Assembly: GCA_958430865.1 (NCBI GenBank)
Contig: CAUDNR010004515.1
Coordinates: 24,546 to 36,936 of the forward strand
Source of the DNA: Entrophospora sp. SA101
Taxonomy: Eukaryota; Glomeromycota; Glomeromycetes; Entrophosporales; Entrophosporaceae
DNA length: 12,391 nucleotides
Direction of reading: 5' to 3'
The notes below the pieces were generated by a model, which searched no databases, was not told the origin of the DNA, and saw only the letters and a program-made list of their open reading frames with translations. Every line of letters begins with the position of its first letter. Position 1 is the first letter of the stretch. Positions 1 to 11,815 of the stretch are shown one piece after another. A program made the position numbers and the translations under genes.

Positions 1-703
1 ATGATTCCGGAAACCGTATTACGTCAAAGCGTAACAAATTAAAACCTGGCAGAGTAGGAAATTTATTATTAATAAAATGTTATATACACATCTTTTATAA
101 TTTATTAACAGTAGTCTCATTACAGCAATATCAACTAGAATGTTTTGATGTTGAATTTCTATCACTGGTAAAAAAAAAAAAAAATTTAACAATAGTTAAA
201 CATTTGTTAAAGTGCACAATTTGATCAAAAGTTTGGCCTTTTTATTGACTAAAATTATGCATCTTAACAAACGTTTACTGTGAATCAAATTTGATTTTTT
301 TGCCAGTGTATCTAATACAAATAATTTATATTTTCTAAATAATAACAATATTAATAAATAATAATAATAATGAATAGTAAATCAATTTAGTTGTATCTCA
401 CTTTTACTTTTCATTCTCTTGCGTTTAGTCCATAATGTGAATGCAGCTTTATTTCACCTACTGGAACAAGATTTATAACTAAAGTGGGACGTTTTGTCAT
501 TTTAAATTTAATTTGGCGAGACTTATTTATATACTTTCAAAATTACACATAATATGCGTGTATTTATAAATACTATGTATGACTACCCAGCAACACCGAG
601 GATGCCATTTTTTGAATTAATAATTCAGATATATTTAGCAGGCATTATATTATTATAAATTTCATATAGCAGGCTTTAATGTTATCAAAAGTATAATAGA
701 GTT

Positions 704-725
704 AATAATAATAATTATTATTATT
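704..725. repeat. 22-bp perfect AAT/ATT palindrome
   Basis: A run of AAT units is followed immediately by its reverse complement in TTA units, forming a perfect 22-bp palindrome centred between 714 and 715. It has simple-sequence composition and probably arose by slippage; no gene flanks it. Confidence 0.6.
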
Positions 726-2377
726 TGAGGAAATAGCTTTATAATTTCACATGAGTGTCAAATTCTGGTTCCATTGATGCGTTTCATACAGGTAAATAGA
801 TACATATGTCTTGAGGGATATGTATAGTTTAAATATTATTGGCAATAAGGAATTCATTATCCCAACATGTGGATCCTAAACTGTTAAACAACCCATTAAA
901 GTATAATGTGACATTTTATTCCTGCTTTTTTCGCATTTGGAGTTATTTGCAAAAAAAATTTGATATATTCCAATAAAGAGGTTTCATAATTATGTGAACC
1001 TTCTAAGTCGGAACAAGATATTATCTTAATGGCAAAACAATATACAGGCATGTGTCTCGAAAAGAAATCTCGAATCAATAAAAGAATGTTCTACTACCAA
1101 GATCATAATATACCTCTTTGTCAAAAAACACCTGTACCATGGTATTTTAATTTCTCAACAAATATTGTTCCACAAAATAAATTAAAAAAATTTACTCTTT
1201 ATTATTTCCTGAACATATAATTCATGGAACAAGCAATTCTTTAATCATGAATTTATTTGATTCATGACTGAATTATTTTTTTGCTGATTGAAAGTTCAAT
1301 CGTATTTATAGACTTTCCCTAAACTACAACCAGGTTTTACTATCTTCTGCGCCAGTAAAGCACCAATAATTAATGAAATTGACAAATTAAATAAATAAAT
1401 AAAATAATAAACAGGACCACAGTTTTGGTCTTCTTCTACCGGTAGATCACCTTTTATTTATTTTGAAATCATTCGATAGGCAATGATCATATGTGTCCAT
1501 GGTAATACTAAAAGAATGCCTTAATGGAAAATCAAGATGACAATTGATAAAAATGTTACAGAGGTAGTTAAGAATTTTTCTTGAAAATCATGCTAAAGTT
1601 CGTAAATTACCAAGCCAAGTGAGAAATTTAAATCGATTAACTCAATCATTGCATTCTTACCAACAGAAATGTTATAAATCTGTCTGTTGAGACTTTCTCC
1701 AGAGATTCAAATCATGGGCCTAATTTAATGTTTACTCTTGGTTTTGGTTGCAGCATGCTATATATAATATATTTTAATCTAAAATCAAAGCTAAAAAATA
1801 ATGATTCATAAAGAGACACAGGTAGCAACAATTCTGGCCTTCTAGTTTTGAAAAATACCTATTAAAACCAGATGATCAGGTATGGCTGATTGATTGATAT
1901 TTTCAGGAAGAATTTGAGAAATGAAAACATTTGCGCTGTTCCAAGAGTGGCGCATTTTCTTAACAGGTTGCTCATTTACAAAGGTTTTAAAACTATAAAT
2001 CACCTTGTATAAAAAAAAGTTTTATTCACGAAAAAATTATTCCTGAAGAGATTGCCAGTACAGAGCAAATAATTTCAGCACTAATCTTTATTTCTTCAAC
2101 AGCTTTATCCATTAATCAATGAAAAATAAAAAAAAATAAATCAAGAGATAAATAATTACTGTTCCAAATATAATAAGTTTTTTGATATATGAGAATTTCT
2201 GAGGACGCCCATTAATAAATCTACGGATTAATTAATAACAATGGGAATGCTTTACACCAATAATAATTTATGAATTAACATCATCATTAATAATAATTCC
2301 TGTGGCGATGTATATTATATTACTAGAAGATCCAACAAATACAACAAATATTTAAGATTTTTCGAATTAGATTTGCT

Positions 2378-2473
2378 ATGAAAGTTCCCGGAATCGAAAT
2401 TTCAAATATATCTGGTGGCAATGTAATTATTGATGTTAATGGTAGTGATGGTGGAATTAACAGTGTTTATTGA
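2378..2473 (+). other. Possible 31-codon ORF or exon remnant
   Basis: An ATG-initiated frame of 31 codons ends in TGA. The composition (MKVPGIEISNISGGNVII at the start, then a Gly/Asn/Asp-rich tail) is more protein-like than the surrounding DNA, and the frame stays open upstream to 2327. No family is recognised. It could be a remnant exon, a tiny protein or chance; nothing nearby helps decide. Confidence 0.15.
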
Positions 2474-2640
2474 TACACACATTATATCCTTTTTTTTTTG
2501 CTCGCAATTACGTTATTAAGAATCGCTATTATGTAACTGGTTACTTAAAATCTTGACCCTGCGATTCTCTTGTGGCTTATGTTTATGAATAAGGAAACCT
2601 CGTATTAATGTATCAATTCATCAAGAAAATAAATCTCACA

Positions 2641-2658
2641 TAAACCTACGTAGGTTTA
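2641..2658. repeat. 18-bp perfect palindrome centred on TACGTA
   Basis: TAAACCTACGTAGGTTTA is fully self-complementary. The core CTACGTAG recurs at 2733-2740, and a similar ACGTACGTAG string lies near 3808-3817. Such a symmetric site could be a dimeric-protein binding site or a relic of an element end. No gene start is close by except the fragment beginning at 2885. Confidence 0.55.
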
Positions 2659-2884
2659 AAATTGACCAGAATTATACGGGATTATTAACAGAATTACCAA
2701 AATCTTGACAAAATGCTGGCTAATTCTAAATCCTACGTAGTAGATTTACGTTTTCCTAATGTTAACATGATTGCGTATCAAAAAAAATTATTTCAAAAAC
2801 GTTGACCTTAGCATTTTGTTAATTGAATTTAGTATCTATGTAGAAGGTGTATATAGTCAAAAAAAATCATTTTTTTGATATGAA

Positions 2885-3707
2885 ATGTTGAAATTAAAGA
2901 AAAAAAATTTTTCTTCAAAATTTCAATTAATCTGTCGAATCATCACACGAGTGGGTTTATTGTTTGTAATAATTATTTTTGCTTGTATTATTGATATTTT
3001 GTTTATTGTTAGAATTATATACAAATGGGAAATTTTAAAGAGTTTAAAAATATTTGAGGAAACGTGTGCATCAAATTCAAAACTTGAAGCAAAAAGAAGC
3101 GTTTGTGATAATGAATTTTCGAAATTTTGGCAGTCTTGTTATAAAATGTGCGAACGCTACATGCGTAATAGTCAAAATTACAAAAACTTATGACGGACAA
3201 TTTGAAAATAAAAGAAAGACAATGAATCTGAATAAAAGGTAAAAAAAAACTCAAATCTTCGGATGATGATATTGATATTGATATCGCACCAACAAAATCA
3301 TCACCACCATCAGCTAATGATGTGTATCTGAAGCAGACAATATTTTGGATGTGTGAAGCCCTCAAGACCTCTGGTGTGAATTTTATTAAACAAACAATGA
3401 TAGGAAAACTGGGAGACGAAACAAATTTGCAACTACAAATAAAAGTAAGCCAAGATGAAATTGATCAATTAAAAACCCTTGATGAATTCATTCCTGATAA
3501 AGTATCATATTTACATGATCATGTGATAAAAAATAGCAGCAGCCAGGAGATGTGGATTTTGATGATAAATTTATGAAGCCAGGTTACAATCATCCAATTT
3601 TTGATGAAGGGTTGGAAAATTACATAAAAAAATTTCTTGCTCAAGATATTTATATGATTGAGAAAACGAACGAATTACAAAAGGAAGAGGTGCCAAAGGC
3701 CAAGTAA
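2885..3707 (+). pseudogene. Degenerate coding region, unknown family, several frame changes
   Basis: Protein-like reading continues through this region only if the frame changes repeatedly. An ATG at 2885 opens a 102-codon frame with a lysine-rich start, a hydrophobic membrane segment at about residues 17-46 and a Cys-containing tail, ending at a TGA in 3191-3193. A second frame carries the sense on to a TAA at 3240-3242. A third (about 3232-3576) has an acidic Asp/Ile run, a Ser/Pro segment and a mixed helical-looking part. A fourth (3543-3707) carries an acidic stretch (PGDVDFDDKF) and a lysine-rich end. Changes fall near poly-A (3240-3249) and near 3543. No GT-AG pair clearly bridges them, although small introns cannot be excluded. 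I do not recognise the family. Decay by indels is the simplest reading; sequencing indels or an unrecognised spliced gene are the alternatives. Confidence 0.4.
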
Positions 3708-3834
3708 AAGATAAGGTATCAATCAGACTTTAATGAACGAAGAAAAAATAAAAAGCAGAAATCAAAACAGCAATAACAAGTTGAAATAAGAATATTTAAT
3801 GGAAAAACGTACGTAGTAATGCTACAATTCACCA

Positions 3835-4041
3835 ATGGATTGGATAAATGAAAATATCGGTAACATGCCACAAACACAAACGTTTGTTACATCATCTAGT
3901 ACTTCCTTTCAATCTTCCACTTATATTCACCCAAGAAAATCCAAAAAAAAATATTCAAATGAAGAGATTGGAATTTTTTTAAAACATCTTGTTAATTATA
4001 AAGATTCCCTACCATTAGATGTTAAAAAAATCTATAACTGA
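3835..4041 (+). CDS. Hypothetical 68-residue ORF, possibly an exon
   Basis: An ATG frame of 68 codons ends in TGA. It has a Ser/Thr/Gln-rich first half (about residues 13-32) and a lysine-rich, helix-prone second half (KSKKKYSNEEIGIFLKHL, then further acidic and basic residues). That mix is typical of a DNA- or RNA-binding tail, but no named domain is recognisable. It follows the broken fragments at 2885-3707 by about 130 bp and could be another exon or piece of the same gene. Codon choice looks coding-like; length alone does not exclude chance. Confidence 0.3.
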   Translation: MDWINENIGNMPQTQTFVTSSSTSFQSSTYIHPRKSKKKYSNEEIGIFLKHLVNYKDSLPLDVKKIYN

Positions 4042-4228
4042 ATGACTAAAATGCTATGATGATTAATGGACTGAGAATAATTCGCTTATCTTTTTTTTTC
4101 TGTATGTCGAATTATGACATTATTTTATTTCTTAATCCAATCTCTGATAAATAATGGTACAACTTCAATAATTATTATTAATAATAGTTTTTTTATATAT
4201 CAAGAATATATATGGTAAATTATTATAA

Positions 4229-4456
4229 TTATATAAAAACGTCGAAAAGGAGAAGTCCATCTACAAACATTTGCGGTATAATGTAAAAGCCGTAATGCTA
4301 ATCAAGCTCTTCCTTTCAAATAAATCACAAAACCATCCTTTTAATTTTGACAATTTTAAAAAATCATTAATTCAAAGTTCAAATGTAGCTCTTCCTCTAA
4401 CATTCATTAGAATTCATAACGAAGAAGAGTTCCAGCTTGCAATTTGTTTTTCATAA
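4229..4456 (+). other. Open reading frame without usable ATG start, possible exon remnant
   Basis: The frame is open from 4229 to a TAA at 4454-4456. Its first ATG is internal, in the segment reading VMLIKLFLSNKS. The text is protein-like throughout: a basic start (VEKEKSIYKHLRYN), a hydrophobic patch, then NHPFNFDNFKKSL and an acidic NEEEFQ near the end. The absence of an early ATG suggests a terminal exon or a decapitated remnant rather than a complete gene. No family is recognised. Confidence 0.25.
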
Positions 4457-4641
4457 CTCGGAGGATGTTTTTGTTACACATTAATATTAACAGTTAATAT
4501 TGCAACTCATAAATTTGTATATATATACAGTATGAAAATTACATTCATTCATTTACAAATTGGGTATAGATTATCTGCCCTATTCAGGGTCTATTATTGA
4601 CTTTTTTGTATTATAACAAAATACCGATACCGTTTTATATC

Positions 4642-4672
4642 AATACCGTTTTTAATTTTAATGAACGGTATT
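4642..4672. repeat. Hairpin with 9-bp AATACCGTT arms
   Basis: AATACCGTT (4642-4650) is followed after 13 bases by its exact reverse complement AACGGTATT (4664-4672). Further ATACCG/ACGGTA words lie on either side (4621-4633 and 4681-4685), so the motif recurs in both orientations within about 65 bp. No gene ends here, so a terminator role is not supported. A decayed inverted-repeat element is possible. Confidence 0.4.
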
Positions 4673-5011
4673 AATTCTAGACGGTAAATAATATATCGTT
4701 GTAATCAATCTTTTTTGAACTTCAATCGCCCACATACATTAAAATATGGTAAATAACAGAGTTGGCAAAAAAACATTTTCTTAATTTGGGATTTATTTGT
4801 ATGAACGCGCGGCATAGAGTTGGGAAACTGGATAAACAAACAGTATTCGAGATTTGGTTGTGGAAATGAAATATTGATATTATTTATCCTTCCATATTTC
4901 CATATTGAACAAATTAAATAAAAATAATAAGAATATATGTTTTATTAATATTTTTTATTTTTATTTACTGATTTTCAAGAATAATAAATATATAAAATTA
5001 TAAAAAACGAA

Positions 5012-5036
5012 CCAAGTCCAAGTCCAAGTTCAAGTA
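5012..5036. repeat. Short CAAGTC hexamer tandem
   Basis: About four imperfect CAAGT(C/T) units in a row. A small simple repeat with no gene association. Confidence 0.5.
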
Positions 5037-5229
5037 AGTATTGAAATTGTTTGATATTTTCTAGTCTTTAGAGTCTTTATTTAAATTTTATAATGCAATC
5101 TGTGCCAACATGATTATGAGTATAAAACATTAATGGTTTACGAAGGCACGAAGCTCAAAAACATAAAGAATATGATAGTCCGCCCACCTGTCATTAGAAG
5201 TTCTTGAATTTTTGGGGTTGTTACCAAGG

Positions 5230-5470
5230 TTGGATGACGAAAATAAATGTGACGAGATAGGATTTCTATGAGAATTTGACAAAAATGACAAAAATGACGA
5301 AATCAACAAGAGTAAATTAAAAAAAAAATTTCATGATGTCAAATTCTAATTCACCAATTCCTTCTCAATTGTCATCATAAATCTACATGCCAACATCATC
5401 CCAATTTGCTAAAATTGCAATATCCTTAAAGAATGCCTTAGATTTTCATGTGGGCTCATTTAAAATATAG
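5230..5470 (+). pseudogene. Degenerate coding scrap with in-frame stops
   Basis: One frame from 5230 reads an acidic/lysine-rich text (LDDENKCDEIGFL, then after an in-frame TGA EFDKNDKNDEINKSKLKKK). Another frame from the double ATG at 5333/5336 takes over, with a Ser/Asn/Pro-rich start (SNSNSPIPSQLSS), a TAA, and then IYMPTSSQFAKIAISLKNA running to a TAG at 5468-5470. The codon mix is unlike the surrounding DNA, which suggests a decayed gene of unknown family broken by at least two stops and one frame change. Chance cannot be ruled out. Confidence 0.25.
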
Positions 5471-6804
5471 ATGTGGGTTGTCGCATGCTTGCCATATATG
5501 TTTATATTTATCAGTACATAACCTTTTGCTGGCACCAATGGTCATTGAAATTTTTTAGTAAAATAACTATAATCAAGTTGATTTTCATAGGAGGGTTCCA
5601 CATTTAGGAACCTTGCATTAATTGCAACCTTATTATATCAACCCATGAATATATCTAAACTTTTTTTCGTTCAATGATGCAGGTAATGAAGGTAATTTAA
5701 TTATCTATTTGAACATAAAGATAAATAGCGACTGTATATGATGACTGTTATTGGATTTCCACTAATAATAATAATTATTGTGTAAATTTAATTAGCAAAC
5801 TGTCTTACTGCTGTATATGGCAAACATTTTCTCACTTGCAAGAAATGCGAGAGTCCAAAGAATAATACGAGATGTGAATACAGTGTATGTGTTCTTCAAG
5901 TGTTCATACATATTGCAATGATTCCTTTTAACAACATGATAATAAAACAGCATACGTAGATATGTTTCTTTGATTCTGTTTTCTTTTGTAGGATCTGTTT
6001 TTTTTTTTAACAATAAAAATAAAGATCCTTTTTGGAGGATTAATATATAGCACGAAAAATTCTCTGAATTGAAATATTCATTAACTGTGAGTTTTAGATC
6101 CAACCAATTCTGTCATGTGCTGTGCCGAACGAGTTGTGAATCCTTCTCTGTGTGATTGCCTTTGGTTCCTTTTGTAAATATTTGAAATTCTTTTTTCACA
6201 TTAACATATTGGTATTCGGGACTTTTTGATAATTGTAAAGAAATTACTTGATAATTGCCCGTTCAGATATCACATTTCGTATAGTATAGATCTATGTCTA
6301 TTAAAGCCTCATTAAAGAAGAAACTTTATGATTCAACAATTGTATATTAATTGTCTGCCTCTTGAGTGAAAACACACATATATTTTGCAAGAGCGTTAAA
6401 AACGAACGTTTCATAAAAGTGAATGATTAAAGTTACTGTTTAAGGTGTTTGAAGAAGCAATGTTTCTATTACTATTATAACCCTTTTTCAATTTTTCTAT
6501 TACCATCTTACATAAATATCAAAATGATGGTTTTTTGGATGAAACATGTTCTTTGACATCTTCAAAGGTTCTTAGAGCAAGAAGTTTGTTTAATAATAAT
6601 CAAATTAAAAGAAGAAAAAAACAATAATCAAAAGGATTGAATGATTTTTATTTGAATTTCGGATTTCACCAGGGATATTTTTGATTTCAAAACTTGAATT
6701 TTAAGCTATAAGCAAAAAAATTATTTATTATTATCATTATTACGAATTTCGATTTCGATTTCGAAAGATTTTAATTTTATTACATCATGTATGATTCATA
6801 CAAG

Positions 6805-6926
6805 TTACTATGCATAGTAATCGTGGGGACACACACCTGGGGTATATACCCATTATTTTATACTACAGTGCATACCATTACTAGGAGACAGTCGATCAGG
6901 GGCCCGTAATTGCTAATTCATTAGCA
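6805..6926. repeat. Cluster of dyad symmetries in a locally GC-richer patch
   Basis: Three symmetric elements lie within 122 bp: TTACTATGCATAGTAA (6805-6820, perfect 16-bp palindrome), GGGTATATACCC (6840-6851, perfect 12-bp palindrome) and TGCTAAT-TC-ATTAGCA (6911-6926, 7-bp arms). The patch between them is visibly richer in G and C (for example around 6822-6842 and 6895-6906) than the flanks. It could be a small inverted-repeat element relic or a regulatory site; the nearest recognised gene starts about 700 bp downstream. Confidence 0.4.
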
Positions 6927-7549
6927 GCCATTCAGAGGATCCAGCTTGTTAAAGTTTTTCCTTGTTTAACCTTTTTTGTCAACAAGAAAATGGCACTTTC
7001 AAGGTGTGAATGAATGGATAATTCTATTAAATCTGACACCGAGTTCAATATTTTGCATTTTTATTTTACCAGAAATAATTTTTAAGGTACTCTATAAACT
7101 TGAAACCGGAAGGGAAAACTATATTAACATTTCTATGGACCACAGAAACTCGCCATTTCTGGACGGTCTTTTTATTATTTATTTATTTATTAAATAAAAA
7201 GAGCAAGTAGAAAAGAATGGAAATTTATGTTTTTCTTTAAGAAATGTGTATGTCCTTTGCTGACTAAGGTTTTTTCGAAATTTGCTTTATAGTAATAGCA
7301 ATTGTCCTTTTTATTACCAGGTATATTCTTTTCTCAATTATACCAAGATTTTGTTTATTGTTGTGAAATGTCATGCAATTAATGTGAATTTGTTTGTTAC
7401 CTCAAATACATGCCATGCTTCAATTGTTTTGGTGTCGTTTTCCGATTGGAAATCGATAATTATTGTTTATAAAAGATACAAAAACTTATTATTTTTTCTC
7501 GATCCAAAAAAGTTGTACAAGAGTTTTATTATTATAATATAAACATATT

Positions 7550-7632
7550 GTGTATATATATATGTAAAGAATTAAACAATTTTTTTTTCAAGACACCAAA
7601 AATAAAATAAAAAATATTAATCTATAATAATA
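7550..7632 (+). promoter_or_regulatory. Putative promoter and leader of the GDP-mannose dehydratase gene
   Basis: A TATATATATATG tract (about 7553-7565) lies about 70-80 bp before the ATG, followed by a T-run (7580-7589) and an A-rich leader (CACCAAAAATAAAATAAAAAATATTAA region) up to the start codon. The A-rich leader directly before ATG is typical of AT-rich fungal genes. This is position- and composition-based inference; no transcription start is visible. Confidence 0.35.
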
Positions 7633-10272
<2,640 letters not shown>

Positions 10273-10330
10273 CACTCAGGTCAAGACAATAGTCTATTTT
10301 ATTAATTCAAAAAAATATAAATAGGACGGC
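10273..10330 (-). promoter_or_regulatory. Putative promoter/leader of the SMP-protein gene
   Basis: Read on the minus strand, a TATTTATATTTTTTT tract (about 10323-10309) lies about 40-50 bp upstream of the ATG at 10272 and is followed by AT-rich leader. A TATA-like element at that distance is plausible, but the background is so AT-rich that the call rests mainly on position. Confidence 0.3.
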
Positions 10331-10691
10331 TGTCCCCACATTTTTGTATTGTTTTTTTTGTAGAGAAATTCTTCTCAGCATTGAAACTCAACTTTCTACA
10401 ACATCCCTGTTCATCTTCAAGCAATCAAGTTTACAGATGGTGAGCACCATGAAATCATTTATCATTATACAACATTATACAAGATGGTCAAAAATAAATA
10501 TACCACTGCGCCGAGTGTTCCATAGCATTATAATAATAAAAAAATACATGATTCAATCATTTACATATAACAGGAGAGACAAAATTTTAACCCACGCAAT
10601 TGTTGATCGACCAATCAAAATCGTGAATTTGATAACATAAAAATAAACGTTAATATAAAATATTGATTCAACTTGTCAACAATCACTTCAC
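10331..10691. other. Spacer between SMP gene and repeat block
   Basis: No convincing gene. A plus-strand open frame runs to 10640, but its text is Ile/Ser-rich without recognisable features, and its upstream part lies beside the SMP gene's promoter. An ATG at 10438 gives a shorter version. I regard it as chance unless transcripts show otherwise. Confidence 0.45.
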
Positions 10692-11067
10692 CAACAGTTG
10701 TTTCGTTAACAAATGGTTCGAATTTAAAGAAGTTGGAAGTAACCATTTGAAATAGTCTAGTAAATTAAATTGTACTACTCGAAAATGTATTTAAAGGGTT
10801 GGTTTTCAACTTGGTTGAAGAATAACTCTCTTCCTAACTCTTCTCTTGACCATATCTCTCAACATAATCAAAATAACCCTAATATAACGAATGTTGAAAT
10901 GATTGCAAATGCGACCAATTTAAGATATACGATCAAGACAAAACATGAACGATGTATGAAAAAATCAAACAAATTTATTTAATAAAACAAAATTTACAAC
11001 TCAAAAAAATTTTTTTTTGCATATAATAAAATTCCATTATTAACTATTAACAATCTAATTATATAGA
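10692..11067. repeat. Long direct repeat, copy A (376 bp)
   Basis: It aligns end to end with 11816-12173, with scattered substitutions and a few deletions in the other copy. Both copies share TTGTTTCGTTAACAAATGG near the left end, the CTTCTCTTGACC region, GAACGATGTATGAAAAA and CAATCTAATTATATAGA at the right end. Similarity stops sharply at both ends. It carries a 65-codon ORF (see the entry at 10785-10982). The ends are not TG...CA, and no matching target-site duplication is visible outside the pair. Confidence 0.85.
10785..10982 (+). other. 65-residue ORF inside repeat copy A
   Basis: ATG to TAA, 65 codons, starting MYLKGWFSTWLKNN, then a Ser/Asn/His-rich middle and a basic end. In repeat copy B the homologous ATG (11908) meets a TAG after five codons, and indels break the rest, so this frame is not conserved between copies. 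It may be a relic of something once coded by the repeat, or chance. No family is recognised. Confidence 0.2.
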
Positions 11068-11069
11068 GA

Positions 11070-11140
11070 CATATTCTGCGAGCTCAAAACATTTTTCAGA
11101 ATTAAAAATTCTCGTCTGTATGATGAGTTATAACAGTTTT
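11070..11140. repeat. Short repeat r1, copy 1
   Basis: It matches 11601-11671 over about 70 bp (shared AGCTCAAA, ATTTTTCAGAATTAAAAA, TATAACAGTTT) with several substitutions. It overlaps the start of the tandem unit at 11119. Confidence 0.7.
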
Positions 11141-11315
11141 TATGAAAAGCGATTTTCTTTAATAATTTAAATATAAATTAAAATGGGTTTTTAACAGTCG
11201 GGAACTTAAAACGTTTATAAATTTGGAAGCAAAATAGCTACAAAAAAAATTGAAAGTGTTTTTAATCTCTAAGAACCTTATCTACAACGTAACAATGCTA
11301 TTTTTTTTTGTTTAA
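11119..11315. repeat. Tandem unit 1 inside the long-repeat spacer
   Basis: It is repeated immediately downstream at 11323-11490. Shared blocks include TATGATGAGTTA, CTTAAAACGTTTATA, TTGGAAGCAAAATAGCTA, GTGTTTTTAAT, AAGAACCTTATCTA and AACGTAACAA. This unit is longer by a block around 11160-11190. Confidence 0.75.
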
Positions 11316-11322
11316 ATATAAT

Positions 11323-11490
11323 TATGATGAGTTAGAACAGTTTATGCAAAGGCAATTTTCTTATATTAACAATCAAAATCTTAAAACGTTTATAGCTTTG
11401 GAAGCAAAATAGCTAGAAAAAAATTTTGAAGTGTTTTTAATTGTTAAGAACCTTATCTATAACGTAACAACGCCATTTTTTTTGTTTATT
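11323..11490. repeat. Tandem unit 2 inside the long-repeat spacer
   Basis: This is the second copy of 11119-11315, diverged by substitutions and a deletion near its left third. Together the pair forms an old head-to-tail duplication of roughly 170-195 bp. Confidence 0.75.
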
Positions 11491-11600
11491 ATGATTTTTA
11501 AATTTTGCATTAGTAGAAATCTAGAATTTATGACAAAAATTGCTTTTTCAATATGAAGGTACATTAATATTGATAAATATGGCTCTGTTACATTGTAGAT

Positions 11601-11671
11601 GCATACTTTGCAAGCTCAAACCATTTTTCAGAATTAAAAAATCTCATCTGTATGGTGAATTATAACAGTTT
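11601..11671. repeat. Short repeat r1, copy 2
   Basis: This is the partial third occurrence of the spacer repeat family. It matches 11070-11140 and then diverges soon after TATAACAGTTT. Confidence 0.7.
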
Positions 11672-11815
11672 ACGTTTCTTTAATTAATTAATAGTAATTT
11701 GAGTTTATGAAAATGATTGACAAAAAATCTCTACTATTAGGTTTTATTATTTGGTTTCCCCTATGTTTGTGATTATACTTATATCTAACACCCCAATGAA
11801 CGATGTATGAAAAAT

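Larger units (their letters stand above)
1..2877. other. Gene-poor AT-rich stretch, no convincing gene
   Basis: This stretch is dense in stop codons, with poly-A (170-184) and AAT/TAA triplet runs (352-371, 704-725). The longest open frames (plus 1029-1220, minus 896-1078) oppose one another, resemble nothing I recognise and are probably chance. Two short coding-like scraps stand out. Positions 1568-1723 plus read through a single in-frame TGA (1688-1690) with ordinary codon choice. Positions 2378-2473 plus are listed separately. The extreme left edge starts ATG and reads 13 codons before a TAA, too short to interpret. The stretch could be intergenic DNA or an eroded mobile element. Confidence 0.6.
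4457..7549. other. Long gene-poor stretch
   Basis: About 3 kb with no convincing gene. It contains a short hairpin (4642-4672), hexamer repeats of CAAGTC type (about 5012-5036), a doubled GACAAAAAT unit (about 5278-5297), a degenerate coding scrap (5230-5470), a GATTTC triplication (about 6745-6765) and a cluster of dyads (6805-6926). A 103-codon minus-strand frame (5792-6103) and plus frames ending at 7197 and 7542 look like chance: they are hydrophobic and T-rich, and two of them lack an ATG at the start. Confidence 0.55.

Noticed and set aside
896..1220. Opposed open frames at 896-1078 (minus) and 1029-1220 (plus)
   Set aside because: They overlap antisense, are short and lack recognisable features; neither can be preferred.
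3015..3365. 116-codon minus-strand open frame
   Set aside because: It lies antisense to the more protein-like plus-strand fragments and has a Ser/Phe/Ile-rich shadow composition.
5792..6103. 103-codon minus-strand open frame as a gene
   Set aside because: No recognisable domain, its text is what AT-rich antisense yields by chance, and there is no neighbouring exon. Kept out for lack of support.
6976..7197. 73-codon plus-strand open frame
   Set aside because: It begins at TTG, ends in low-complexity TTTATT repeats, and has no recognisable motif.
7282..7542. 86-codon plus-strand open frame just upstream of the dehydratase
   Set aside because: It lacks an ATG at its start, is hydrophobic and T-rich, and shows no family feature.
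10273..10275. GTG immediately before the SMP-protein ATG as the start
   Set aside because: Nuclear eukaryotic genes start at ATG in nearly all cases, and the codon before this GTG is a stop, so the ATG at 10272 is the first available start.
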